Shown one piece after another: positions 55,856 to 64,000 of a stretch of DNA of 64,000 bases. This DNA comes from Olleya namhaensis (lineage in GTDB: Bacteria; Bacteroidota; Bacteroidia; Flavobacteriales; Flavobacteriaceae), in NCBI RefSeq assembly GCF_900114005.1, contig NZ_FORM01000005.1, forward strand, positions 229,920 to 293,919, written 5' to 3'. The notes below the pieces were generated by a model. It was not told the DNA's origin. It ran no database searches and saw only the letters and a list, made by a program, of their open reading frames with translations. Each line of letters starts with the position of its first letter. Positions within the stretch are counted from its first letter, which is position 1. Made by a program: the position numbers and the translations under genes.

Positions 55856-56269
55856 TTAACGTAATCGATCCACAGATTTGACAAGATCTTCATCCTTCTT
55901 AATGGCTCTGTTTGATAAAATCAAAAAGACGATAGAAATAACAGGAAGGAAGATCCCAACACCTTTCTCAGAAACATCACTTGCTTCTCCAGATGCGCTT
56001 AGGGTTCGGTACACGAAAAATCCTAGTAAAATTAAATTTAATATCTGATTTAGTCGTCCCAACATAAATTGAGACTTTCTATTTTTATAACTAAAAATTG
56101 AAATTAATGCTAACACCGCAGATCCTAAGAACAAACCAAAAATAACTAGTTCATCTTTTGCAAAAACTACGACTTCATTAGTTGTTGTCCATAAATCAAA
56201 AGTGAAGATTAACCCACCAGAAACTACAGCAACAATTAATAAATAAACAGTTTGAATGCGTTGTAACAT
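55856..56269 (-). CDS. DUF4293 membrane protein
   Basis: 137 residues with four helices: MLQRIQTVYLLIVAVVSGGL start, helices at about 42-60, 71-90 and 105-125, and the RAIKKDEDLVKSVDRLR ending typical of this Bacteroidota family. Usually next to rho, as here, in divergent orientation. Function unknown. Confidence 0.92.
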   Translation of the reverse strand: MLQRIQTVYLLIVAVVSGGLIFTFDLWTTTNEVVVFAKDELVIFGLFLGSAVLALISIFSYKNRKSQFMLGRLNQILNLILLGFFVYRTLSASGEASDVSEKGVGIFLPVISIVFLILSNRAIKKDEDLVKSVDRLR

Positions 56270-56562
56270 ATAAAAATTTCAAAATATTGAAAAACAAAAA
56301 TATAGTTTCTTTTCCTATAAAAGAAACATCTAGCACTAAAAATTAGCATAAATAACAAATCACAATCACAAACTTCTGTGCATCAATTAAAAAGGAATAA
56401 ACATAGACACATAAATAAAAAATTGAAATAAATGTTGTATAATTGCAGTAACGCAATGCAACACTCACACTAGCAGAACGTTAATTCTTCAGAAGTATAT
56501 CTTATTTTCTTCAAGAAATAAACAATTCAAATTACATCAACACATAAGTTAATTCAACATCA
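56270..56562. other. Long rho leader region
   Basis: 293 bp between DUF4293 and rho, AT-rich with no coding frame. It contains TTGTATAATTGCAG-like promoter matter (about 56435-56450) and a possible long untranslated leader. Autoregulation is known for rho elsewhere but no clear structure is visible here. Confidence 0.4.
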
Positions 56563-58272
56563 ATGTTTGAAATCTCACAATTAAAAGAAATGAAGCTTCC
56601 TGAATTGCAGGATATAGCTAAAAAACTGAGCGTATCAAAGTTTCGTTCATTAAAAAAATTAGACTTAGTATATCAAATACTTGATAAACAAGCAGCAGAT
56701 CCAAAAGCTGTTTTAGAAGTAAAAAAAGAGGATACTCCTGTTAAAAAAGCGCCAGTAAAAAAGGCAGCTCCCGTAAAAGCAGAAACTACAGATAAGCCAA
56801 CTGCTCCAAAGCCTAAAAGAGCGAGAGTTAGCAAGCCTATTCAAAAAGCAGCACCTACTACGCCACCGCAATTAGATTTAAAACCGGAAGCAGAAGCAGA
56901 AGTACTAGTTAAAAAAGAAGTGAGTGAAAAAGAGGTTAAAGCAAAAGCACCTGCTAAACCACAACCAAAAAAACCGGTTCACAATCATCAAAAAAATAAG
57001 CAGTCTAACGACAGTAAAGACGATAAGCAAAGCGACAACAAGCAGCCTAACCGTCCTAAACATGCTAACCAAAAAAATCAGAAAAATCAAAAAAATGGTA
57101 ACCAGCATAACGGTAACAAAGACAACCGTAACCGTTACAGAGAACCAGATTTTGAATTTGACGCAATAATAGAAAGCGAAGGGGTCTTAGACATCATGCA
57201 AGATGGTTATGGTTTTTTACGTTCTTCAGATTATAACTACCTATCATCACCAGATGATATTTATGTATCGCAATCTCAAATCCGCTTATTTGGATTAAAA
57301 GTAGGAGATACAGTATTAGGTCAAGTAAGACCTCCAAAAGAAGGCGAAAAATATTTCCCGTTAATTAAAGTAAGCAAAATAAACGGTCAAAACCCAAATG
57401 TGGTTAGAGATCGTGTTGCTTTTGAGCATTTAACACCTTTGTTTCCACAAGAAAAATTCAATATTGCCGAAAAGCAAGCGACTATTTCTACAAGAATCAT
57501 GGATTTGTTTGCACCAATAGGTAAAGGACAACGTGGTATGATTGTATCACAGCCAAAAACAGGTAAAACAATGCTTTTAAAGGATGTTGCCAATGCTATT
57601 GCAGCAAACCATCCTGAAGTATACCAAATGATATTACTAATTGACGAGCGTCCTGAAGAAGTAACAGACATGCAACGTAATGTTCGTGGAGAAGTTATTG
57701 CTTCTACTTTTGATAAAGAAGCGCATGAGCATGTAAAAATTGCTAACATCGTATTAGAAAAAGCAAAACGATTGGTAGAGTGTGGACACGATGTTGTAAT
57801 CTTATTAGATTCAATAACACGTTTAGCCAGAGCATACAACTCCGTACAACCAGCATCAGGAAAAATACTTTCTGGAGGTGTAGATGCAAATGCATTACAC
57901 AAACCAAAACGTTTCTTTGGAGCTGCACGTAATATAGAAAATGGAGGATCACTAACTATTATTGCAACAGCATTAACAGAAACAGGATCTAAAATGGACG
58001 AAGTTATCTTTGAAGAATTTAAAGGTACCGGTAACATGGAACTACAATTAGATCGTAAAATATCTAACCGTCGTATTTTCCCGGCAATTGATTTAACATC
58101 ATCAAGCACACGTCGTGACGATATCTTATTAGACGCAACAACCATACAACGTATGTGGGTAATGCGCAAGTACCTTGCAGACATGAACCCTGTAGAAGCT
58201 ATGGAATTTATAAACGACCGCTTTAAACAGACTAGAAACAACGAAGAGTTTTTAATCTCAATGAATGGTTAG
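56563..58272 (+). CDS. rho: Transcription termination factor Rho with a large basic insertion
   Basis: 569 residues against 419 in E. coli. Residues 1-45 are the Rho N-terminal fold ([18 protein letters not shown]). About 55-195 is a low-complexity insertion rich in Lys, Pro, Ala, then Asn, Gln, His, Lys. RNA-binding follows ([27 protein letters not shown]), then the ATPase with [10 protein letters not shown] and [13 protein letters not shown], and the SRLARAYN-like segment [12 protein letters not shown]. The insert is common in Bacteroidota, and may alter RNA loading or condensation (inference). Confidence 0.95.
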   Translation: MFEISQLKEMKLPELQDIAKKLSVSKFRSLKKLDLVYQILDKQAADPKAVLEVKKEDTPVKKAPVKKAAPVKAETTDKPTAPKPKRARVSKPIQKAAPTTPPQLDLKPEAEAEVLVKKEVSEKEVKAKAPAKPQPKKPVHNHQKNKQSNDSKDDKQSDNKQPNRPKHANQKNQKNQKNGNQHNGNKDNRNRYREPDFEFDAIIESEGVLDIMQDGYGFLRSSDYNYLSSPDDIYVSQSQIRLFGLKVGDTVLGQVRPPKEGEKYFPLIKVSKINGQNPNVVRDRVAFEHLTPLFPQEKFNIAEKQATISTRIMDLFAPIGKGQRGMIVSQPKTGKTMLLKDVANAIAANHPEVYQMILLIDERPEEVTDMQRNVRGEVIASTFDKEAHEHVKIANIVLEKAKRLVECGHDVVILLDSITRLARAYNSVQPASGKILSGGVDANALHKPKRFFGAARNIENGGSLTIIATALTETGSKMDEVIFEEFKGTGNMELQLDRKISNRRIFPAIDLTSSSTRRDDILLDATTIQRMWVMRKYLADMNPVEAMEFINDRFKQTRNNEEFLISMNG

Positions 58273-58291
58273 ACACTAAAACACATAAACT

Positions 58292-58323
58292 AAAAAAGCC
58301 TTAACAATTGTTAAGGCTTTTTT
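58292..58323. terminator. Terminator after rho
   Basis: 32-bp perfect palindrome, arms AAAAAAGCCTTAACAA / TTGTTAAGGCTTTTTT. Confidence 0.88.
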
Positions 58324-58372
58324 TATGCGCTAAAGCAAGCACGGAAGCTTACCAGTTCTATTTTATTTTAGG

Positions 58373-58481
58373 GCGTTACCTATATCCTGATTCAAGCTCA
58401 GGCTAAAGGTCGCGTCATCCGTTACAAGTTTTGGCTCAAAGCGCAAGCTCGCCAAAAGCTATCCACTACTACCGCTAACGC
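58373..58481 (+). repeat. Structured intergenic repeat, copy 2
   Basis: 109-bp element, reverse orientation to that at 45184-45270. On the minus strand it reads GCGTTAGCGGTAGTAGTGG, a hairpin closed by TTTTGGC / GCCAAAA, then GTAACGGATGACGCGACC, an extra small hairpin CCTGA..TCAGG, and GGTAACGCCC. Same scaffold, different hairpins. Confidence 0.75.
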
Positions 58482-58542
58482 GATACCAAAGTACAATACA
58501 CTTAATCTTAGTTAAGGACCTCCAAAATATAAGGCATAAAAA

Positions 58543-58567
58543 AAGTGCTCCATTAAATGAAGCACTT
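58543..58567 (-). terminator. Terminator after rpsT
   Basis: AAGTGCTTCAT / ATGGAGCACTT stem on the minus strand (one T-G pair), then a run of U. Confidence 0.8.
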
Positions 58568-58593
58568 ATAATTTTTTAGAAACTAAAAGCTAA

Positions 58594-58845
58594 TTATAAA
58601 GCAGCTACGTGCTTAGCTAAACTAGATTTTAAGTTAGAAGCTTTGTTAGTATGAATAACATTTTTCTTAGCTAATCTGTCTAACATAGACACTACAGAAG
58701 GAAATAAAGCTTCAGCTTCTTTCTTGTCTTCTAATTCACGTAACTTTTTAATAGCGTTACGTGTAGTCTTATGTTGGTACTTATTTAACAAACGCTTAGC
58801 TTCGTTACTTCTGATTCTTTTTAAAGTTGACTTGTGATTTGCCAT
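58594..58845 (-). CDS. rpsT: 30S ribosomal protein S20
   Basis: 83 residues, very basic, with MANHKSTLKRIRSNEAKRLLN and the NVIHTNKASNLKSSLAKHVAAL ending typical of S20. Binds the 5' domain of 16S rRNA. Lies downstream of tRNA-Glu on the same strand. Confidence 0.97.
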   Translation of the reverse strand: MANHKSTLKRIRSNEAKRLLNKYQHKTTRNAIKKLRELEDKKEAEALFPSVVSMLDRLAKKNVIHTNKASNLKSSLAKHVAAL

Positions 58846-58876
58846 TTTTGTTTCCTTATTTTTTTTATAAAAATTG

Positions 58877-58948
58877 TAGCCCGTAGGGGAATCGAACCCC
58901 TCTTACATGGATGAAAACCATGCGTCCTAGCCGATAGACGAACGGGCC
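58877..58948 (-). tRNA. tRNA-Glu(TTC)
   Basis: 72-nt cloverleaf on the minus strand: acceptor GGCCCGT/ACGGGCT, anticodon stem CATGG/CCATG around TTTTCAT (anticodon TTC), T arm AGGGG-TTCGATT-CCCCT, discriminator A, CCA not encoded. Confidence 0.95.
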
Positions 58949-59095
58949 ATTTGATTATTGAGAGCGCAAATATAAAACATATTTTTTAAACTTACAAACT
59001 CTTTCAAATAACTTAGCAACGTTTCCATTGCGGGTGCAAATATACAACTATATTTAAGTGTTGCAACAATTTTTACAAAAAAAATTAAAAAAAAT

Positions 59096-60574
59096 TTAAT
59101 ATGCTTTTGCAAATAATACGCGACGTGCTGATTCTCTGCCAGTAAGCACACAAATTCCTTTTTCAATTTTTCCGTCTAAAGGAAGACATCTAATCGTTGC
59201 TTTGGTAATTTCTTTAATTTTATCTTCAGTTTCGGCAGTTCCATCCCAATGTGCAGAGATAAATCCACCCTTTTCTTCTAAAACTTTTTTAAATTCATCA
59301 AAAGTTTCTACTTCTGTGATGTGCGTATCTCTATAATCTAATGCTTTCTTATACAAAGTATCTTGTATTTCCGTCATTAAGCCTTCCACTCTATCCGTTA
59401 AAGTATCTAATGCAACAACCTCTTTAGTTAATGTATCACGTCTAGCAAGCTCCACAGTACCGTTTTCTAGATCTCTTGACCCTATCGCTATTCTTAATGG
59501 CACACCTTGCAGTTCATGCTGTGCAAACTTAGCGCCTGGTCTATACGTATCTCTATTATCAAACTTCACAGAAATATTTTTACTTCTTAACTCTGTCATT
59601 ATACCATTAACCACTTCTGTAATAGCTTCCAATTGTTCGTCTGTCTTATATATAGGAACAATAACAACTTGGTTTGGTGCTAATTTTGGAGGTAATACTA
59701 ATCCATGATCATCACTATGTGTCATAATTAGTGCACCCATTAACCTTGTAGATACTCCCCAAGATGTTGCCCATACGTATTCTTGCTTTCCTTCTTTAGA
59801 TGTAAACTTCACATCAAATGCTTTAGCAAAGTTTTGTCCTAAAAAGTGAGACGTTCCAGCCTGTAGTGCTTTTCCATCTTGCATTAAAGCTTCTATACAA
59901 TACGTTTCATCAGCTCCAGCAAAACGTTCGCTTTCTGTTTTCAATCCTTGAATAACAGGAATAGCCATAAAGTCTTCTGTAAACGTCGCGTAAACGTTAT
60001 TCATTAATTCTGCTTCAGCAATCGCTTCTTGTTTTGTTGTATGTGCCGTATGTCCTTCTTGCCATAAAAACTCTGCTGTACGTAAAAATAGACGTGTACG
60101 CATTTCCCAACGCACCACATTAGCCCATTGATTAATTAATAATGGTAAATCTCTATACGATTGTACCCAACCTTTAAAGGTGCTCCAAATAATAGCTTCA
60201 CTAGTTGGTCTTACAACTAATTCTTCTTCAAGCTTAGCATTAGGATCAACTCTAAGTTTTCCTGGTTTATCTGGATCGTTCTCAAGTCTGTAATGCGTAA
60301 CTACTGCGCACTCCTTTGCGAAGCCTTCAGCATTCTTTTCTTCAGCTTCAAACAGACTTTTAGGGACAAATAATGGAAAATAAGCGTTTTGATGTCCAGT
60401 TTCTTTAAACTTTTTATCTAATTCTGCTTGCATCTTCTCCCATATTGCATAGCCGTAAGGTTTTATAACCATACAGCCTCTTACTGCCGAATTTTCAGCT
60501 AAATCAGCCTCTACAACCAATTCGTTATACCATTTGGAATAATTTTCAGCTCTACTTGTTAGTTTTTTACTCAT
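59096..60574 (-). CDS. proS: Prolyl-tRNA synthetase, type 3 (archaeal/eukaryote-like)
   Basis: 492 residues of the short, editing-domain-lacking Pro[18 protein letters not shown], motif 2 [27 protein letters not shown], motif 3 [17 protein letters not shown], and the C-terminal zinc-like extension reduced to [18 protein letters not shown]. Charges tRNA-Pro in the cytoplasm. Its neighbour on the other side is divergent. Confidence 0.96.
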   Translation of the reverse strand: MSKKLTSRAENYSKWYNELVVEADLAENSAVRGCMVIKPYGYAIWEKMQAELDKKFKETGHQNAYFPLFVPKSLFEAEEKNAEGFAKECAVVTHYRLENDPDKPGKLRVDPNAKLEEELVVRPTSEAIIWSTFKGWVQSYRDLPLLINQWANVVRWEMRTRLFLRTAEFLWQEGHTAHTTKQEAIAEAELMNNVYATFTEDFMAIPVIQGLKTESERFAGADETYCIEALMQDGKALQAGTSHFLGQNFAKAFDVKFTSKEGKQEYVWATSWGVSTRLMGALIMTHSDDHGLVLPPKLAPNQVVIVPIYKTDEQLEAITEVVNGIMTELRSKNISVKFDNRDTYRPGAKFAQHELQGVPLRIAIGSRDLENGTVELARRDTLTKEVVALDTLTDRVEGLMTEIQDTLYKKALDYRDTHITEVETFDEFKKVLEEKGGFISAHWDGTAETEDKIKEITKATIRCLPLDGKIEKGICVLTGRESARRVLFAKAY

Positions 60575-60675
60575 ATACAGTATTTTGGCACAAAAATTGT
60601 GATTATGTTAAATAATAAAATAGTTCAGCAAAACTAACTATTTTTGTAATGTTCAACAATTAAAAACAACACGTT

Positions 60676-61650
60676 ATGAAATTAATTAACTACTTATCTA
60701 ACAAAATACCCGCTTTCACGGTTCTTTTAGCTGTTTTAGCTTTAAGTTCATGCGGATCTTACCAATATGTTGGACAAACAAGTGATGGCATCTACGGGAC
60801 TACTACCGAAAATGTAGAACAAGAAACTGTTGCAATACCAGCAGAAAACAATAATGACTACTACACTAACTACTTTAAAGAAAAAGCGTTAGACGCCGAA
60901 GTGTACAGCCAAAATAATGATGATGTATTTACGGATATTGACTCTTACCAAGGATCTTATGATGAGTCTTTAAAAGAAAACAATCAAAATGCAGGTTGGG
61001 GAGCAACTAACGAGGTTGTTGTTATCAATGTGTATGACAATGGTTTTAACAACAACTTTGGTTGGGGTTACAATAACTGGGGTTATAACAATTGGGGATG
61101 GAACAGACCTTGGGGGTATAGTAGATGGGGGTACAACAACTGGGGTTGGAATGCTGGGCTTGGTTTTGGATACGGTTGGAATAACTGGGGATGGAATAAC
61201 GGATTTAACAACCCATATTGGGGGCACCCTTTTTACGGTAATGGATACGGGTACGGCTATGCTTACAACAATGGATACCATAGAAGAGGTATTTCTTACA
61301 ACTCAGGAAGACGTGGTAACTACTCAAGCAGAAATGGTTTATCAAATACAAGAATAAACTCAAGAAGCACAACAACAAGATCAAGGTCAACTACTAGAAC
61401 AAGATCTAACACAACAACTAGACCTAGAACAAGTACTACAACTAGACCTAGAACTAGCACAACTACTAGACCAAGAACTAGTACAAGACCAAGAAGTAAT
61501 AGCACAACACCAAGAACAAACAATTCTACACCTAGAACTAATAATTCTACACCTAGAACGTCAACTCCATCAAGAAGCTCTACTAGAAGTAGCTCTTCTT
61601 CAAGAAGTAGTTCTTCATCTAGTGGAAGTTCAAGAAGAGGAAGAGGTTAA
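60676..61650 (+). CDS. Gly/Trp/Asn-rich low-complexity lipoprotein
   Basis: 324 residues: lipobox LSSCGS (Cys26), an acidic stretch (about 30-110), a Gly-Trp-Asn-Tyr-rich block (about 112-205, repeats such as NNWGWN, YGWNNWGW, YGYGYAY), then an Arg/Thr/Ser/Pro tail with TTTRPRTS repeated and finally SSSSSRRGRG. The aromatic Gly block may be disordered or sticky and the tail strongly basic, suggesting binding to polyanions or polysaccharide at the surface (inference). Related proteins are sometimes mislabelled prolyl-tRNA synthetase after the adjacent gene. Divergent from proS. Confidence 0.8.
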   Translation: MKLINYLSNKIPAFTVLLAVLALSSCGSYQYVGQTSDGIYGTTTENVEQETVAIPAENNNDYYTNYFKEKALDAEVYSQNNDDVFTDIDSYQGSYDESLKENNQNAGWGATNEVVVINVYDNGFNNNFGWGYNNWGYNNWGWNRPWGYSRWGYNNWGWNAGLGFGYGWNNWGWNNGFNNPYWGHPFYGNGYGYGYAYNNGYHRRGISYNSGRRGNYSSRNGLSNTRINSRSTTTRSRSTTRTRSNTTTRPRTSTTTRPRTSTTTRPRTSTRPRSNSTTPRTNNSTPRTNNSTPRTSTPSRSSTRSSSSSRSSSSSSGSSRRGRG

Positions 61651-61681
61651 AATTGAAAAGGAAAAAATTAAAAAAAAATCT

Positions 61682-63202
61682 ATGAAAAAAGTAATCATAT
61701 TAATAATGGGTGTCTTATCCATATCAATAAGTCAAGCCCAAAATATTAATGACGCCTTAAGATACTCTACTGGTGAAATTTCAGGAACAGCTCGTTTTCA
61801 AAGTATGAGTGGTGCTTTTGGAGCATTAGGAGGAGATTTAAGTGCTATTAGTATTAACCCTGCAGGATCTGCTGTTTTTACAAGTAGCTATGCTTCGTTC
61901 TCTTTAGGTGTTGATAATAAAGATACTGATACTAATTATTTTAATGGAAGAGGAAATGCTTCAAACTCCGATTTTAACTTAAATCAAGGTGGTGGTGTTT
62001 TTATATTTGAAAACAAAAAAACAGACTCTCCTTGGAAAAAGTTTTCTTTAGCTGTAGAGTATGACATTACTAAAAATTACGACAACGACTGGAAAGCTAA
62101 CGGAACAGGAAACACCAGTATTGGTGAATACTTTCTTGCAAACGCACAAGGTTTGCGATTTGACGAGATATCAGCATTTCCAGGAGAAACAACCTCTCAA
62201 GCTTATTCAGAAATAGGTAGCGCGTATGGTTACACTAACCAACAAGCTTTTTTAGGGTACGACTCTTATATTTTAGAGCCTGCCAACACCAATGATGATA
62301 ATACTTTATATAGCAGTAATATTGCAGGAAATTCTTTTCAGCAAGACTACAATTACATCGCGACTGGATATAATGGAAAAATAAGTTTTAACATTGGAAC
62401 ACAATATGGAGAAAACACATATTTTGGATTAAATCTTAATTCTCATTTTCTAAACTATGAGCGTTTTACTAGTTTTTATGAAACTAATAATGATGCAACA
62501 TCTGTAGTTAAAGAAGTGTTATTTGAAAATACCTTAGCCACAAATGGATCTGGATTTTCCTTTCAGTTAGGAGGAATCTTTAAATTAACTAATGAGCTAA
62601 GAGCAGGAATAACTTATGAGTCTCCAACATGGATGAGTCTTGAAGATGAAACAACACAATATGTTGAAACATTTGTTTCTGACGAAAATCTAGGTGATTT
62701 TTATCAAGTTGTAGACCCAAATATTTTAAATATTTTTGAAAGCTATAGAATACAAACACCTAGTAAAATAACAGGTAGTTTAGCATATGTTTTTGGTACA
62801 CAAGGTTTAATTAGTGTAGATTATTCAAGACGTGATTACAGTAAAACAAAATTTAAACCAACATCAGACCCCGCTTTTAGCGCAGAAAACGCTTTAATGG
62901 CAAATGTGTTAACTGCTGCTTCAACTTACAAGATTGGTGCGGAATATAAAGTAAAACAATTAAGTTTTAGAGGTGGCTACAGAATAGAAGAAAGCCCATA
63001 TGCTGATGACACTATAATAGGAGACCTTACAGGTTACTCATTAGGATTAGGGTACAACTTTGGTAATACTAACCTAGACTTAGCTTACACGAGCTCTAAA
63101 CAAGACAGAAGCGAACAGTTTTATAATGTTGGTTTAACCAACCCTGTTGCCTTAGATACTAAAAACTCAAATATTACTTTAACCTTAGGGTTTAAACTAT
63201 AA
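61682..63202 (+). CDS. OmpP1/FadL-family outer-membrane transporter
   Basis: 506 residues from the ATG at 61682 (upstream frame overlaps the preceding gene). Signal peptide ends near ISQAQN, then the FadL hatch (ARFQSMSGAFGALGGDLSAISINPAG, with the NPAG plug motif) and a 14-strand barrel pattern ending NITLTLGFKL. Imports hydrophobic compounds such as fatty acids across the outer membrane. It begins 31 bp after the preceding gene, so may be co-transcribed with it. Confidence 0.9.
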   Translation: MKKVIILIMGVLSISISQAQNINDALRYSTGEISGTARFQSMSGAFGALGGDLSAISINPAGSAVFTSSYASFSLGVDNKDTDTNYFNGRGNASNSDFNLNQGGGVFIFENKKTDSPWKKFSLAVEYDITKNYDNDWKANGTGNTSIGEYFLANAQGLRFDEISAFPGETTSQAYSEIGSAYGYTNQQAFLGYDSYILEPANTNDDNTLYSSNIAGNSFQQDYNYIATGYNGKISFNIGTQYGENTYFGLNLNSHFLNYERFTSFYETNNDATSVVKEVLFENTLATNGSGFSFQLGGIFKLTNELRAGITYESPTWMSLEDETTQYVETFVSDENLGDFYQVVDPNILNIFESYRIQTPSKITGSLAYVFGTQGLISVDYSRRDYSKTKFKPTSDPAFSAENALMANVLTAASTYKIGAEYKVKQLSFRGGYRIEESPYADDTIIGDLTGYSLGLGYNFGNTNLDLAYTSSKQDRSEQFYNVGLTNPVALDTKNSNITLTLGFKL

Positions 63203-63225
63203 GCCATATTTAATTTATATAAATT

Positions 63226-63256
63226 AAAAACCTGAACGAATGTTCAGGTTTTTTTT
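63226..63256 (+). terminator. Terminator after the FadL-like gene
   Basis: CCTGAAC-GAAT-GTTCAGG with A5 and T8 flanks, 24 bp past the stop. Confidence 0.87.
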
Positions 63257-63312
63257 ATGCCTAATGCCTAATGCCTAATGCCTAATGCCTAATGCCTAAT
63301 GCCTAATGCCTA
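63257..63312. repeat. Tandem heptanucleotide repeat (ATGCCTA x 8)
   Basis: Eight perfect, contiguous copies of the 7-bp unit ATGCCTA, directly after a terminator and before a dodecin gene remnant. No coding frame spans it. Confidence 0.95.
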
Positions 63313-63423
63313 ATTTAAAATAATAGTAATTACAAAATAGAAGTACTAAAAATTTAGATAAAACTAATCTATTACCAACCAAGATATATTCTACCCCTAT
63401 AAAACTTAACAAAACACCACCAA

Positions 63424-63558
63424 AAAGCAGTAAAGCATGCTTCTAAAAGCGTTAAAAACATTAGATCTGTATATGTACAAGATCAAAGTGCTAGTGTTAA
63501 AGATGGCGAAGTTGTTGACTTTAGAGTTAATTTAAAAATCACTTTTGAAGTAAACTAA
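63424..63558 (+). pseudogene. Dodecin remnant (N-terminus missing)
   Basis: In frame from 63424 to the TAA at 63558 is a C-terminal two thirds of a dodecin: KAVKHASKSVKNIRSVYVQ, DQSASVKDGEVVDFRV, NLKITFEVN. Dodecins are about 66-residue flavin-binding dodecamers starting with a MSVVKVIE-type strand. Here an in-frame stop (63400-63402) lies just upstream and there is no ATG, so the first strand and helix start (about 20-25 residues) are lost. The remaining sequence is otherwise undegraded, implying recent damage. Confidence 0.85.
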
Positions 63559-63590
63559 TACGTTTCTTTAAACTTATAATAAGTATAAAA

Positions 63591-63622
63591 AAAAGCCTGA
63601 ACATTTATTTGTTCAGGCTTTT
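63591..63622. terminator. Bidirectional terminator
   Basis: AAAAGCCTGAAC / GTTCAGGCTTTT stem with an 8-base loop, between the dodecin remnant and the convergent T9SS gene. Confidence 0.85.
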
Positions 63623-63652
63623 TTAGTTAATAGTATGTTGTTTCGATAATAC

Positions 63653-64000
63653 TTATCGCTTTAAGGTAAAGTGTGCCTTAAATTGTTTTTTAGTATTATC
63701 TGGATCATTTGGTTCTCTATAATCTACAGTAAACCAATAGTCACTGGTTGGCATTGGGTTACCATTATAGGTTCCATCCCATCCTAATCCTGTTGGGCTT
63801 AGTTGTTTTAATAACTTACCGTATCTATCAAAGATATAAATCACTGCTTCTGGTTGATCTCCGATACCGTAGATATTCCATGTGTCATTAAAGCCATCAT
63901 CATTGGGTGTGAAGAAATGTGGGTAATCCATTATTGATACCGGTAAACTTGTTTCTCCACATCCATTAATATCTCTTACGGTTACCACGTGATCTCCTGC
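63653..64000 (-). CDS. T9SS type B sorting-domain protein (partial, N-terminus outside window)
   Basis: The frame runs off the right edge (preceding residues AGDHVVTV). Visible is the gliding-motility-associated C-terminal (type B) domain: FFTPNDDGFNDTWNIYGI, IYIFDRYGKLLKQL, GWDGTYNGNPMPTSDYWF and a final FKAHFTLKR. Such proteins are secreted by the type IX system and attached to the surface or released. The upstream body, likely a large adhesin or PKD/HYR-repeat protein, cannot be seen. Confidence 0.93.
   Translation of the reverse strand, partial: AGDHVVTVRDINGCGETSLPVSIMDYPHFFTPNDDGFNDTWNIYGIGDQPEAVIYIFDRYGKLLKQLSPTGLGWDGTYNGNPMPTSDYWFTVDYREPNDPDNTKKQFKAHFTLKR

Noticed and set aside
57387..58241. 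284-codon antisense frame inside rho
   Set aside because: Long only because of codon composition opposite a conserved ATPase; no homology-like features.
58927..59166. 79-codon minus-strand frame overlapping tRNA-Glu and the end of proS
   Set aside because: It overlaps a confident tRNA and the proS 3' end in a different frame, with no conserved features.
60970..61523. Frames antisense or shifted within the Gly/Trp-rich lipoprotein gene
   Set aside because: They come from low-complexity codon runs in other frames (Val/Leu- or Thr/Gly-rich products) without any start signal or domain.

Overview
The window is AT-rich (about one third G+C by eye) and reads as chromosome of a marine-type member of the Flavobacteriaceae (Bacteroidota). 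Supporting evidence: many MKK-type lipoproteins, Bacteroidota-restricted families (DUF4252, DUF3078, DUF4197, DUF4293, BT_3928), type IX secretion sorting domains, a glutamine synthetase III beside a eukaryote-type glutamine synthetase II, weak Shine-Dalgarno sites and frequent palindromic A/T-flanked terminators. The genus (Olleya, Lacinutrix or Winogradskyella-like) is inference only.

Layout. 0-6.7 kb: small lipoproteins, an MFS/VOC/DJ-1 operon, an Lrp regulator, and a minus-strand group of a half DEAD-box protein, a SigZ-like sigma factor, a 33-residue Cys-rich mini-protein and OsmC. 6.8-12.5 kb: fused isobutyryl-CoA mutase IcmF, PurU, a DUF4197 lipoprotein. 12.5-19.4 kb: a cobalamin-receptor-like protein, REP-like repeats, pyrF, prfA, an orphan ABC pair, DUF3078 and purM. 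19.5-29.9 kb: a complete curli (type VIII secretion) locus. 30-33.6 kb: divergent glutamine synthetases GSIII and GSII. 33.7-40.7 kb: Na/Ca exchanger, a BlaI/M56 sensor pair, a T9SS-secreted endonuclease I, an MscS channel. 40.7-42.9 kb: a gene-poor stretch with tRNA-Arg, two small ORFs and a membrane protease. 42.9-58.3 kb: housekeeping genes (clpS, prmA, tpiA, folP, cdaA, truA, rho) with transporters and small families. 58.3-64 kb: an intergenic repeat, rpsT, tRNA-Glu, proS, a Gly/Trp/Asn-rich lipoprotein, a FadL-like porin, a truncated dodecin remnant, and the C-terminus of a T9SS type B protein running off the end.

The most distinctive region is the curli locus. All genes are on the minus strand: three large curlin-repeat genes, then an operon csgB-like, csgE fusion, csgF, csgG and a beta-propeller lipoprotein. 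Each large curlin gene carries the same 16-bp inverted repeat (TACGTAGAACTACGTA) about 195-200 bp upstream of its start. The CsgE gene is fused to two tandem domains that look like CsgH/CsgC-type amyloid chaperones. CsgG carries an extra C-terminal outer-membrane-like domain. The largest curlin contains a 165-bp higher-order repeat. Together these suggest amyloid subunits under one regulator, exported by a flavobacterial version of the curli apparatus.

Other observations: two copies of a structured intergenic repeat with exchangeable hairpins (45.2 and 58.4 kb), a metallothionein-like mini-gene beside sigZ, a decayed dodecin gene next to a heptanucleotide tandem repeat, and an ABC permease that appears to use a non-AUG start.
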